Origin: Pseudoflavonifractor phocaeensis
GTDB taxonomy: Bacteria > Bacillota > Clostridia > Oscillospirales > Oscillospiraceae
NCBI RefSeq assembly: GCF_021531375.1
Contig: NZ_JADYTU010000014.1
Coordinates: 1 to 55,683, forward strand
DNA: 55,683 nucleotides
Reading direction: 5' to 3'
This document shows, one piece after another, positions 23,544 through 31,259 of this stretch. The position numbers and the translations under genes are program-made. How positions within the stretch are numbered: position 1 is the first letter of the stretch; each line of letters starts with the position of its first letter. The notes beneath the pieces were generated by a model, which was given only the letters and a program-made list of their open reading frames with translations, did no database searches and was not told the DNA's origin.

Positions 23544-23580
23544 CCCCTTTCGTCCCCCCACAAAACGCGAGACCCGAACA

Positions 23581-23620
23581 CCGGGCCGGCTGGTCATCCG
23601 GCCGGCCCGGTTTGGTTTTT
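23581..23620 (+). terminator. hairpin terminator/attenuator between binding protein and ATPase genes
   Basis: Perfect 10-bp arms CCGGGCCGGC (23581-23590) and GCCGGCCCGG (23601-23610), followed by TTTGGTTTTT. Partial termination would give more binding protein than transporter. Confidence 0.85.
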
Positions 23621-23730
23621 GCTCCCTGGGCCGGGAGGCCCGGCCCGGAGAGGAAAGACCAAATGAGAACATAGAGGGCGGGCAGCTAAGGACCGCCCCT
23701 GCCGAATTTCACAGAAAAGGAGAGAAGGCC

Positions 23731-25344
23731 ATGCCGGAACAGTACGCCATTGAGATGCGGGGCATCACCAAGGCTTTTGGCAGCGTGGTGGCCAACAGGG
23801 ACGTGAATCTGACCCTGCGTCAGGGGGAGATCCTGGCGCTGCTGGGGGAGAACGGCTCGGGCAAGACCACCCTGATGAACATGCTCTCGGGCATTTACAA
23901 GCCGGACCGGGGGGAGATCCTGGTGGACGGGAAGGTCGTGTCCATCGACTCCCCGGAGGACGCCAAGCGGCTGGGCATCGGCATGGTCCACCAGCACTTC
24001 AAGCTGGTGGATGTGTTCTCCGCCGCCGACAATATCTGGATGGGCCGGGAGAAGTCCGGCTTCACCCTGAAGCGGGAGCGCTACGCCGAGATTGGGGAGA
24101 TGGCCAAAAAGTTCGGCTTTGACATCGACCCCGAGAAAAAGGTCCGGAACATGGCCGTTTCCGAAAAGCAGACTCTGGAGATCATCAAGGTGCTGTACTA
24201 CGGGGCCAAGGTCATCATCCTGGACGAGCCCACCGCCGTGCTGACGGTCCAGGAGATCGAAAAGCTCTTCGGGGTGCTGCGCCGCATGAAGGAGGAAGGC
24301 CACTCCATCATCATCATCACCCACAAGCTCAACGAGGTGCTGGAGATCTCCGACCGGGTGGCCATCCTGCGCAAGGGCGAGTATATCACCACCGTCAACA
24401 CCGCCGACACCAACGAGCAGGAGCTGACCGAGTGGATGGTGGGGCGGAAGGTGGATCTGAACATCGACCGCCCGGTGGTGGAAAAGACCCGGCCCCTGCT
24501 GGAGATCCGGGACCTGACCATCAAAAACGACGAGGGCGCTCTGGCCATCGACCATGTGAACTTCTACATCCGGGGCGGCGAGATCCTGGGCGTGGCGGGC
24601 ATCGCCGGCTGCGGCCAGAAGGAGCTGTGCGAGGCAATTGCCGGGCTGCGGCCTATCCAGTCCGGTCTGATGATCCACAAGGGCGACAACATCGTGGGCC
24701 TGTCCCCCAAGGCCATTCTGGAAAAGGGCATCTCCATGTCCTTCATCCCCGAGGACCGGCTGGGCATGGGCCTGGCTCCCTCCCTGTCCATCACGGACAA
24801 TATGATCCTGAAAAACTATACTGAGGCCAGGGGCCCCTTCGTGGACCGGAAGGGGGGACGGGAGGACGCCCGGCGGGTCATTGAGGAGCTGGAGGTGGTC
24901 ACCCCCTCCACCGAGACTCCGGTGCGCCGCCTGTCCGGCGGCAATGTCCAGAAGGTGCTGCTGGGCCGGGAGATCAAGGCCGGACCCAACGTCATCGTCA
25001 CCGCCTACCCGGTGCGGGGCCTGGACATCAACTCCTCCTACGCCATCTATAACATTCTCAACCAGCAGAAGGAGGCCGGGGTAGGCATCCTCTTCGTGGG
25101 CGAGGATCTGGACGTGATGCTGGCCCTGTGCGACAAGATCATGGTGCTGTGCCACGGCCGGGTCATGGGCGTGGTCCACGCCCACAAGACCAGCAAGGAG
25201 GAGCTTGGCCTGATGATGACCGGCGCCCTGGACCTGACCAACAAATATGAGGACAAGCCCGCAGGCTATGCCCGGGACACCAACATCACCGACGAGGAGC
25301 TCCGGGAGCTGGAGCGCCGGGAAGGGGAGGAGGAGCAGCCGTGA
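23731..25344 (+). CDS. BMP-type nucleoside ABC transporter ATP-binding protein (double NBD)
   Basis: This 537-residue protein contains two fused nucleotide-binding domains and energises nucleoside uptake. NBD1 has Walker A GENGSGKTT, the Q-loop region GMVHQHFKLVDVFSAADN, a degenerate signature MAVSEKQTLEI and Walker B VIILDEPTAVLT. NBD2 has a degenerate P-loop (GIAGCGQKEL), intact LSGGNVQK and the typical altered Walker B VIVTAYPVRGLD. One competent and one degenerate site is the rule in this family (YufO/NupO type). ATG 23731 follows AAAAGGAGAG. It overlaps the next gene by 4 bp. Confidence 0.93.
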   Translation: MPEQYAIEMRGITKAFGSVVANRDVNLTLRQGEILALLGENGSGKTTLMNMLSGIYKPDRGEILVDGKVVSIDSPEDAKRLGIGMVHQHFKLVDVFSAADNIWMGREKSGFTLKRERYAEIGEMAKKFGFDIDPEKKVRNMAVSEKQTLEIIKVLYYGAKVIILDEPTAVLTVQEIEKLFGVLRRMKEEGHSIIIITHKLNEVLEISDRVAILRKGEYITTVNTADTNEQELTEWMVGRKVDLNIDRPVVEKTRPLLEIRDLTIKNDEGALAIDHVNFYIRGGEILGVAGIAGCGQKELCEAIAGLRPIQSGLMIHKGDNIVGLSPKAILEKGISMSFIPEDRLGMGLAPSLSITDNMILKNYTEARGPFVDRKGGREDARRVIEELEVVTPSTETPVRRLSGGNVQKVLLGREIKAGPNVIVTAYPVRGLDINSSYAIYNILNQQKEAGVGILFVGEDLDVMLALCDKIMVLCHGRVMGVVHAHKTSKEELGLMMTGALDLTNKYEDKPAGYARDTNITDEELRELERREGEEEQP

Positions 25345-26459
25345 GATTTCATGTGGTAAAGCGGGACAACTGCCCCCTGTGGAAAAAGCTGTGCCTCTAT
25401 GTCCTGGCGGTGGCCGCCGCTCTGGGGCTGGGGGCCCTGGTGCTGCTGGCCCTGGGGGTGGATCCGGTCTCCTACTATTACCGGATGTTCACCATGGGCA
25501 TGGTGGGCAACAAGATCGCCTACAAGACCTTTGAAAACTACCTGAAGGTCTTCGTCCCCCTGGCCCTGACCTCGGTGGCCCTGTCCCTGGCCTTTAAGAT
25601 GCGATTCTGGAACATCGGCGGCGAGGGCCAGTTCATCCTGGGCGCCATCGCCGCCGCCACCGTGGCCTTCAAGCTGGGGCCCGTCCTGCCCGGGGCGGTG
25701 ACGCTGCTGCTGATGTGCCTGTCCGCCATGCTGCTGGCCGGCCTGTACGGCGCTTTCGTGGCGGTGCTGAAGGTGAAGTTCGGCACCAACGAGACGCTGA
25801 TGACCCTGATGCTCAACTACATTGCCCTGTATATCCTCACCTTCCTGGGAGAGGCCAAGGCCGACTGGAACTTCTATCTGGACCCCAACTCGGTGCGGCC
25901 CATCTTCGCCAGCTTTTCTGACATCGTGACCTTCCCCAAGATCCCTCTGGTGGGCAAGTTCGGACTGAACGTGTGCGTTCTCTTTACCTTGGTCATTGGC
26001 GTGCTGGTCTTTGTCTATCTGAAATACACCAAGCATGGCTATGAGATCGCTGTTGTGGGTGACAGCGTGGGCACCGCCCACTACGCCGGTATGAAGGTGA
26101 ATGCCATTGTGCTGCGGACCGTGTTCCTGTCCGCCTGCCTCATCGGCCTGGCCGCCGCCTTCAAGGTGGGCACCGCCGGCATCCTGTCCACCGCCATCAC
26201 CGACGACGTGGGCTGGACGGGCATCATCGTAGCCTGGCTGTCCCAGATGAACACCGCCATCATCTTCCTGGTGTCCGCCCTTATCTCCATGCTGCGGTAC
26301 GGCTCCACCGTCGCCGCCGCCACCTTCTCCCAGGTGGACTCCAGCTTTGCCAACATGCTCCAGGGCTCCATCCTGTTCCTGGTGCTGGCCGCCGATTTTT
26401 ACACCCGGTTCCGGGTGGTTCCCGTGCAGAAAGGGGGAAAAACCAATGGAAATGGATAA
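25341..26459 (+). CDS. BMP-type ABC transporter permease 1
   Basis: This is an integral membrane subunit of 372 residues with about eight to ten TM helices, in the branched-chain/ribose-type permease family (PF02653), as in YufP/NupP. Typical segments are MRFWNIGGEGQFILGAIAA, KFGTNETLMTLMLNYIALYI and YAGMKVNAIVLRTVFLSACL. Translation starts at GTG 25341 within a GTGA overlap with the ATPase stop codon. The end overlaps the next permease by 14 bp. It forms the channel with permease 2. Confidence 0.92.
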   Translation: MRFHVVKRDNCPLWKKLCLYVLAVAAALGLGALVLLALGVDPVSYYYRMFTMGMVGNKIAYKTFENYLKVFVPLALTSVALSLAFKMRFWNIGGEGQFILGAIAAATVAFKLGPVLPGAVTLLLMCLSAMLLAGLYGAFVAVLKVKFGTNETLMTLMLNYIALYILTFLGEAKADWNFYLDPNSVRPIFASFSDIVTFPKIPLVGKFGLNVCVLFTLVIGVLVFVYLKYTKHGYEIAVVGDSVGTAHYAGMKVNAIVLRTVFLSACLIGLAAAFKVGTAGILSTAITDDVGWTGIIVAWLSQMNTAIIFLVSALISMLRYGSTVAAATFSQVDSSFANMLQGSILFLVLAADFYTRFRVVPVQKGGKTNGNG

Positions 26460-27444
26460 GTTGGGCGTGGTCACCACCTTTATCCACAACATCGTGGTCT
26501 ACAACATCCCGCTGCTGTATGGCACAGTGGGCGAGATCGTGGTGGAGAAGTCGGGCAGTCTGAATCTGGGCGTGGAGGGCATCATGGCCGTGGGCGCCAT
26601 CTTCGGCTATATCATCGGCTGCTACGCCAACAGCATCGCCGTGGGCATCCTCACCGCCTTCGCCTTCGGGGCTTTGTGCGGCCTGCTCTTTGCCGTTCTC
26701 ACCGTATCCCTCCAGGCCAACCAGAACATTACCGGCCTGACCCTGACCACCTTCGGTCTGGGCGTCTATTTCTTCGTGGGCAACGGTCTGAAGGCGGTGG
26801 CTTGGCCCGCCATGAACGACTACTCTGGGATTAAGAACGGCTTTGCCGACATCGCCATCCCCGGCCTGTCCCAGATCCCCGTCCTGGGCCGTGGACTGTT
26901 CTCCCACAACGTGCTGGTCTATCTCGGCGTGGCCATCGCGCTGGTCATGTGGTGGTATCTGAACCGCACCGCCCCCGGTCTGCGGCTGCGCTCCGTGGGC
27001 GAGAACCCCGGCGCCGCCGATTCGGTGGGCATCAACGTGAAGCGGTACAAGTATATCCACATCTGCCTGGGCTGCGGCATCATGGGCATCGGCGGCTACT
27101 ACATGGGCCTGAACATGTCCGGCTCCTTCAACAGCAGCTGCTGGATCAACGGCTACGGCTGGATCGCGGTGGCCCTGGTCATTTTCGCCAACTGGAATCC
27201 CGCCCTGGCCATCCTGGGCACCTTTGTTTTCGGCTTCTTCAACACCCTGCGGGTGTCGGGCTCCAGCTTGGCCGCCGCCTTCCCCGGCCCTCTGGGCTGG
27301 CTGGCTGCCATCCCCACCCAGCTGTACCAGGCCCTGCCCTTTATCATCACCGCCATTGTCCTGGTGGTCACCTCGGTGCGGAAACGGGAGGGCTCCGGCC
27401 TGCCCGCCGCGCTGGGACTGAACTACTTCCGCGAGGAGCGGTAA
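26446..27444 (+). CDS. BMP-type ABC transporter permease 2
   Basis: This is the second membrane subunit of 332 residues, like YufQ/NupQ. The N-terminus includes PLLYGTVGEIVVEKSGSLNL and GVEGIMAVGAIFGYIIG, equivalent to the NIGGEGQ segment of permease 1. RLRSVGENPGAADSVGINV is the cytoplasmic coupling region. ATG 26446 with AAGGGGGAAAA lies inside the end of permease 1 (14-bp overlap), so expression is coupled. A strong terminator follows and closes the operon. Confidence 0.92.
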   Translation: MEMDKLGVVTTFIHNIVVYNIPLLYGTVGEIVVEKSGSLNLGVEGIMAVGAIFGYIIGCYANSIAVGILTAFAFGALCGLLFAVLTVSLQANQNITGLTLTTFGLGVYFFVGNGLKAVAWPAMNDYSGIKNGFADIAIPGLSQIPVLGRGLFSHNVLVYLGVAIALVMWWYLNRTAPGLRLRSVGENPGAADSVGINVKRYKYIHICLGCGIMGIGGYYMGLNMSGSFNSSCWINGYGWIAVALVIFANWNPALAILGTFVFGFFNTLRVSGSSLAAAFPGPLGWLAAIPTQLYQALPFIITAIVLVVTSVRKREGSGLPAALGLNYFREER

Positions 27445-27456
27445 CTGCAACAAAAA

Positions 27457-27488
27457 AGCCTGACCGGATGCGGTCAGGCTTTTTTTGC
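27457..27488 (+). terminator. intrinsic terminator of the nucleoside importer operon
   Basis: Arms AGCCTGACCG (27457-27466) and CGGTCAGGCT (27471-27480) with loop GATG, then TTTTTT. Confidence 0.93.
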
Positions 27489-27522
27489 GCGGAAATCACC
27501 GTATTCTCCCGGGCCCCTTGCA

Positions 27523-27552
27523 GTCATAACCGCCGCCTGTCCCTCATAGGAT
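27523..27552 (+). promoter_or_regulatory. candidate sigma-E promoter of spoIIP
   Basis: GTCATAA (27523-27529), a 15-bp spacer and CATAGGAT (27545-27552) resemble the sigma-E -35/-10 pattern. The position would give a leader of about 30 nt. This is suggested by family knowledge (spoIIP is sigma-E/F controlled); the match is imperfect. Confidence 0.35.
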
Positions 27553-27589
27553 GTGGGTGCAAGTCATACACAGGACAAGGAGTGGTACC

Positions 27590-28759
27590 ATGAGAGAAAG
27601 CCGGCGATACCTGACCGCCCTGCGCCGGGGGGTGGCCCTGGGACTGGTGCTGGCGGCCCTGTGGGGAGCGGGACAGCTGGCGGGGTTCTCCGGGCTGGGG
27701 GACAGGCTGGCCTCACTGGGACGGGCCCCCGGCCTGACCCGGGCCCTGCTGGCCCGCCAACTGGGTCCGCTGCCTGGGGAACGGACCGACGCGCTGGAGG
27801 GCTGGGGACGGCTGCTCCTGGGCCAGTCCCCTCTGCTGGCCGCCGGGGAGGAGGAGGTCCTCCGGCTGCGGGAGGGCGGCGGCGGGAGCCAGGACGCCTC
27901 CGACCCAGCGGTGCGGGATGAGGACAGCGACGACCAGGAGGAACCCCAGCTCCGGCCCCAGACTGGCGAGGACGGCGTGGTGGAGATGACTGCCCGAGGC
28001 AAGGCGGAAGGAAAATACCTTTACAGCCAGGGCGTGTATCTGTATAACCGCACCGACTTTGATCTGGACGCCTCGGTGCTGGCCCAGGGAACGGTAGACG
28101 TGGCTCTGGGGGAGGGGCCCCAGATCCTCATTGTCCACACCCACGGCAGCGAGTCCTACGCCCAGACCGACGGGGACGCCTACGAGGAGAGCGACCCCTA
28201 CCGGACCACCGACTGCACCCACAATGTGGTGAAGGTGGGGGAGGAAATGGCCACCGTGTTCCGGGCCCACGGCTTCCAGGTGATCCACGATACCACGCTG
28301 TTCGACTATCCGGCCTACAACGGAGCCTACGACCGCTCCAAAGCGGCGGTGGAGCAGTGGCTGGCGCAGTACCCCACCATCAAGATCGTGCTGGACGTCC
28401 ACCGGGACGCTTTGGTGGGCTCCGGGGGAGAGGTCTACAAGCTGGTGTCGGAGGAGGCGGGAAAGAAGGTGGCCCAGGTCATGCTGGTGGTGGGCACCAG
28501 CGGTTCCGGGGCCGAGCATCCCCGGTGGAAGGACAATCTGGCCTTCGCGGTGAAGCTCCAGCAGGGGCTGACCCGGGGCTATGACAGCCTGGCCCGGCCC
28601 ATCGTCCTGCGCAACAGCCGCTATAACCAGCAGCTGTCCCCCGGTTCCCTCCTGGTGGAGGTGGGAGGCCACGGGAATACCCTGACAGAGGCCGTGGACG
28701 GAGCCCGGCTGTGGGCGGACAACGTGGCCCGGACCCTGCTGGCCATGAAGGCGGGGTAG
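27590..28759 (+). CDS. spoIIP: Stage II sporulation protein P (peptidoglycan amidase/endopeptidase)
   Basis: SpoIIP cleaves peptidoglycan with SpoIID during engulfment of the forespore. The 389 residues comprise a basic N-terminus with one TM helix (about 14-31), an acidic variable region (to about 140), then the catalytic domain. The latter starts around ILIVHTHGSESYAQTDGDAY, with the zinc-binding His and Glu. It continues with NVVKVGEEMATVFRAHGF, AYDRSKAAVEQWLAQYP and KIVLDVHRDAL, where another metal-binding His lies. LLVEVGGHGNTLTEA is near the end. ATG 27590 has AAGGAG; the upstream ATG at 27551 lacks a ribosome binding site. It is monocistronic. Confidence 0.92.
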   Translation: MRESRRYLTALRRGVALGLVLAALWGAGQLAGFSGLGDRLASLGRAPGLTRALLARQLGPLPGERTDALEGWGRLLLGQSPLLAAGEEEVLRLREGGGGSQDASDPAVRDEDSDDQEEPQLRPQTGEDGVVEMTARGKAEGKYLYSQGVYLYNRTDFDLDASVLAQGTVDVALGEGPQILIVHTHGSESYAQTDGDAYEESDPYRTTDCTHNVVKVGEEMATVFRAHGFQVIHDTTLFDYPAYNGAYDRSKAAVEQWLAQYPTIKIVLDVHRDALVGSGGEVYKLVSEEAGKKVAQVMLVVGTSGSGAEHPRWKDNLAFAVKLQQGLTRGYDSLARPIVLRNSRYNQQLSPGSLLVEVGGHGNTLTEAVDGARLWADNVARTLLAMKAG

Positions 28760-28818
28760 GGCTGCCGTCCCCCATGGCCGGACAGAAATCAAAGGTCTGT
28801 GTTCGACCGGCGGCCAGT

Positions 28819-28869
28819 ATGAAAAAACAGCAAGGCCCGGACGCCAGCTCCAAAGCGTCCGGGCCTTGC
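28819..28869. terminator. bidirectional hairpin between spoIIP and tadA
   Basis: Perfect 15-bp arms GCAAGGCCCGGACGC (28830-28844) and GCGTCCGGGCCTTGC (28855-28869). The - strand side is followed by TGTTTTTTC, so it terminates best for transcripts coming from tadA. On the + strand the T-tract is poor. Confidence 0.85.
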
Positions 28870-28889
28870 CGTTGAAAAAGAGGATTAAA

Positions 28890-28964
28890 ATGAAACGAAC
28901 TGTCTCTTGCAGATTTTATGATAAAGAAGAGTTATTAAAAAATCCAACGGGAATTGTTACATAA
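28890..28964 (+). CDS. putative 24-residue micro-ORF (left repeat)
   Basis: ATG 28890 lies 5 bp after AGAGGA and encodes MKRTVSCRFYDKEELLKNPT followed by GIVT and a stop. I recognise no family. The equivalent position in the neighbouring repeat also carries a ribosome binding site and ATG-AAA. It could be a real small peptide or chance. It runs opposite to tadA. Confidence 0.25.
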   Translation: MKRTVSCRFYDKEELLKNPTGIVT

Positions 28965-29066
28965 GTTTTAAATCTTCGGACCGGGACTCCGCGGCCGACA
29001 GACCGGGCATAAAAGGAGAAAGACCGACGGGATGACCGCCAGCCTTTCAAGAAATTGGAGGATAGA

Positions 29067-29117
29067 ATGAAAAGATGTTCTTGCCTTGCGAGTATTAGTA
29101 TATCCAAGGGTTATTAA
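29067..29117 (+). CDS. putative 16-residue micro-ORF (right repeat)
   Basis: ATG 29067 follows TTGGAGGATAGA and encodes MKRCSCLASISISKGY then a stop. It starts like the micro-ORF in the left repeat (MKR..SC) but diverges after a 2-bp indel. Coding status is uncertain. Confidence 0.22.
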   Translation: MKRCSCLASISISKGY

Positions 29118-29146
29118 AAAAGTTATCCCCAAATGTTACAAAAGGA

Positions 29147-29623
29147 TTAAATCTTTTTTTGCGGCGTCCACTCCGGCCGGCCCCGGAGGTCCTCGAAAAA
29201 GTTCTGGAGGACGGCCTCGCACTCCCGCTCCAGGGGCCCCCGGTAGATGCGGGGCCGGTGGTTGAACCGCTCCTCAAAGAGGTTGAGCACTGAGGCGCAG
29301 CACCCCGCCTTCTCGTCCCGGGTCCCGTAGCGCACCGTATCGACGCGGGAATTGATGATGCCGCCGGCGCACATGGGACAGGGCTCCAGGGTGACATACA
29401 ACGTGCAGCCGTGGAGCCGCCAGCTCCCCGTCCGGGCGCAGGCGTCCCGAATGGCCTCCAGCTCGGCGTGGGCGGTGGCGTCCCCACGCTCCTCCCGGCG
29501 GTTCCGGCCCCGGCCGATGACCTGGCCGTCCTTTACGATGACGCAGCCCACGGGGACGTCCCCGTGCTCCGCCGCCTGGCGGGCCAGCTCCAGGGCCAGC
29601 CCCATGTAGTATTCGTGGTCCAT
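29147..29623 (-). CDS. tadA: tRNA-specific adenosine deaminase
   Basis: TadA deaminates A34 to inosine in the wobble position of tRNA-Arg(ACG). The 158 residues carry the zinc and catalytic motifs HAE (H52, E54) and PCPMC (C82, C85). GDVPVGCVIVKDGQVIGRGRN is the start of the deaminase fold and EECEAVLQNFF-like sequence (ERECEAVLQNFF) is the C-terminal helix. ATG 29623 has AAAGGAGG. It runs opposite to its neighbours, with a terminator 280 bp downstream beyond two AT-rich repeats, one of which includes its stop codon. SRP RNA, which neighbours tadA in Bacillus, was not found here. Confidence 0.94.
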   Translation of the reverse strand: MDHEYYMGLALELARQAAEHGDVPVGCVIVKDGQVIGRGRNRREERGDATAHAELEAIRDACARTGSWRLHGCTLYVTLEPCPMCAGGIINSRVDTVRYGTRDEKAGCCASVLNLFEERFNHRPRIYRGPLERECEAVLQNFFEDLRGRPEWTPQKKI

Positions 29624-29821
29624 GCTCCCGCCTCCTTTCTACCTTCACAGTGTAACCCAATCGTTGGGTTTATGCAAGAAGGAAGCATATCCCATACAGC
29701 GGCGGCGCCCGTAGGAAGGTGTCCCCGCCGCACAGCGGGCGGCCACATGGGGCCGCCCCAACGGAAAGGCCCGGAGCGCTGCGTGGAAATACGGCTTCCC
29801 ATGTCTGGCGTGGAAGGGGTA

Positions 29822-29842
29822 GGGCGGGGGCTTGCCCCCGCC
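29822..29842. repeat. dispersed palindrome (REP-like)
   Basis: GGCGGGGGC-TT-GCCCCCGCC with a leading G, identical to 41761-41781. It lies in the 365-bp region (29624-29988) between tadA and the GntR gene. That region also has an AACCCA/TGGGTT hairpin near 29654-29669 and a GGCGGCC...GGGGCCGCC palindrome near 29738-29757, but no gene. Confidence 0.75.
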
Positions 29843-29875
29843 GCCCATCCTAAGAAAATCTTAAAGACTTCTTAA

Positions 29876-29904
29876 TTGTATTTTGCCCTGCCCCCCGGTA
29901 TACT
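29876..29904 (+). promoter_or_regulatory. sigma-A promoter of the GntR-ABC operon
   Basis: -35 TTGTAT (29876-29881), a 17-bp spacer and -10 TATACT (29899-29904). Confidence 0.78.
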
Positions 29905-29930
29905 GTGTGTACTAGAACGATTCATACAGT
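29902..29930 (+). promoter_or_regulatory. candidate GntR operator
   Basis: Inverted repeat ACTGTGTG (29902-29909) and CATACAGT (29923-29930), with one mismatch, centred on the expected transcription start. YtrA-type GntR proteins typically repress their own operon through such a site. Confidence 0.5.
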
Positions 29931-29988
29931 TTGAGCCAATTTGAACCGGCGGCCCAGACCGCCGGGATATCGGGAAGGAGGGACTTCC

Positions 29989-30360
29989 GTGCTCAATTTA
30001 GATTACCGGGACGCCCGCCCCATATACGAGCAGGTCAAGGACGGCCTGCGCCGGCTGGTGGTGACCGGGGTGATTCAGGAAGGGGAGAAGCTGCCCTCGG
30101 TGCGGACCATGGCCAGCTCCCTGGCCATCAATCCCAACACCATCCAGCGGGCCTACGAGGCTCTGGAGGCGGAGGGCTATCTCTGTTCTGTTCCGGGGAA
30201 GGGGTCCTTTGCCGCTCCCCACACGGGGGTGGATCAGGGGCGAAAGAAAGAACTGCTCCAGGTCTTTGACCAGACGGCGGCGGAGCTGCTGTTTCTGGGC
30301 GTGGACGGGGAGGCGCTGTGGGCCCGCATCCGGGCCATGGAAGGGGGAGAGGCGCAATGA
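29989..30360 (+). CDS. GntR family (YtrA subfamily) transcriptional regulator
   Basis: This is a DNA-binding repressor of 123 residues. The winged HTH occupies residues 10-77 (RPIYEQVKDGLRRLVVTGVI, EKLPSVRTMASSLAINPNTI, QRAYEALEAEGYL). A short helical C-terminus without a ligand domain is diagnostic of the YtrA subfamily, which controls linked ABC transporters. GTG 29989 follows GGAAGGAGG; an in-frame ATG upstream lacks a site. Its stop overlaps the ABC ATPase start (ATGA). A palindrome at 29902-29930 may be its operator. Confidence 0.9.
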   Translation: MLNLDYRDARPIYEQVKDGLRRLVVTGVIQEGEKLPSVRTMASSLAINPNTIQRAYEALEAEGYLCSVPGKGSFAAPHTGVDQGRKKELLQVFDQTAAELLFLGVDGEALWARIRAMEGGEAQ

Positions 30361-31259
30361 TCCAGGTGAACAACGTGGTCAAGACCTTCGAGGGCTTCAA
30401 GGCTCTGGACGGCCTGTCCATGAAGGTAAAGAAGGGCTCCATCTACGGGCTGGTGGGCCCCAACGGCGCGGGCAAGTCCACCATCCTGCGGCACATCACC
30501 GGGGTGTACCGCCCCGATTCCGGCTCCGTTCTGGTGGACGGCCAGTCGGTGTATGAAAACCCGGCGGTGAAGGCCAAGATCGCCGTCATCCCCGATGAGC
30601 TGTACTACTTCGCCTCCGCCTCCACCCGGGACATGATGAAGTTCTACCGGGGGCTGTATCCCAAGTTTGACGACAGGCGGTACCAGGCGCTGAAGGAGGC
30701 CTTTCCCGAGGTGGACGAGCGTCAGCCCATCCGCCGGCTGTCCAAGGGGATGCAGAAGCAATCGGCCTTCTGGCTGGCCCTGTGCTGCAACCCCGAGCTG
30801 CTGGTGCTGGACGAGCCGGTGGACGGCCTGGACCCGGTGATGCGGCGGCAGGTCTGGTCCCTGCTCATGGGAGACGTGGCCCAGCGGGGGACCACCGTGC
30901 TGGTCTCCTCCCACAACCTGCGGGAGCTGGAGGATGTGTGCGACCATGTGGGCATCCTGTCCCACGGCAAGGTGCTGCTGGAGCGGTCCCTCACCGACCT
31001 GCAGGACAACGTGGTCAAGCTCCAGGCGGCCTTCGCCCAGCCTGAGCCGCCCCAGCTGCCCCATGACATGAACATCCTCCACACCTCCCAGGTGGGCCGG
31101 GTGTATACCTACATCGTCCGGGGCAACCCGGCGGAGATCAAGAGCCGGATGGCGGCCCTCAGCCCCATTTTGCTGGAGGTCCTGCCCCTGTCCCTGGAGG
31201 AGATCTTTATTTACGAATTGGGAGGTGAGGACTATGGGGTCCGCGACATCGTTCTTTAA
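30357..31259 (+). CDS. ABC transporter ATP-binding protein
   Basis: This 300-residue ATPase powers the neighbouring membrane protein. Walker A is GPNGAGKST (about 37-45). The signature is RLSKGMQKQ and Walker B LLVLDEPVDGLDP, followed by the H-loop region TVLVSSHNLREL. A C-terminal extension of about 80 residues is typical of ABC-2 type exporter ATPases. It starts at ATG 30357 in a 4-bp overlap with the GntR gene and runs 26 bp into the permease gene. The operon arrangement matches Ytr/Bcr-like export or antibiotic-response systems; the substrate is unknown. Confidence 0.9.
   Translation: MIQVNNVVKTFEGFKALDGLSMKVKKGSIYGLVGPNGAGKSTILRHITGVYRPDSGSVLVDGQSVYENPAVKAKIAVIPDELYYFASASTRDMMKFYRGLYPKFDDRRYQALKEAFPEVDERQPIRRLSKGMQKQSAFWLALCCNPELLVLDEPVDGLDPVMRRQVWSLLMGDVAQRGTTVLVSSHNLRELEDVCDHVGILSHGKVLLERSLTDLQDNVVKLQAAFAQPEPPQLPHDMNILHTSQVGRVYTYIVRGNPAEIKSRMAALSPILLEVLPLSLEEIFIYELGGEDYGVRDIVL

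Larger units (their letters stand above)
28882..29155. repeat. two diverged direct repeats downstream of tadA
   Basis: Segments 28882-28975 and about 29060-29155 (offset 177-179 bp) share GAGGAT-A-AATGAAA at their left ends, GTTATTAAAAAA at 28931 and 29110, then a T.CC region, GTTACA and TTAAATCTT. The right copy includes the tadA stop codon. Both are much more AT-rich than the surrounding genes. Confidence 0.65.

Noticed and set aside
29121-29131. TTATCCCCA as a DnaA box / origin signal
   Set aside because: A single box with a mismatch, no cluster, no AT-rich unwinding region and no dnaA or dnaN nearby.
29660-29700. GAAGGAAGCA motif near tadA suggesting SRP (4.5S/scRNA) RNA
   Set aside because: The flanking bases do not match the conserved domain IV loop (no GGTCCGG...AGCAGC context), and no long folded RNA could be drawn around it.
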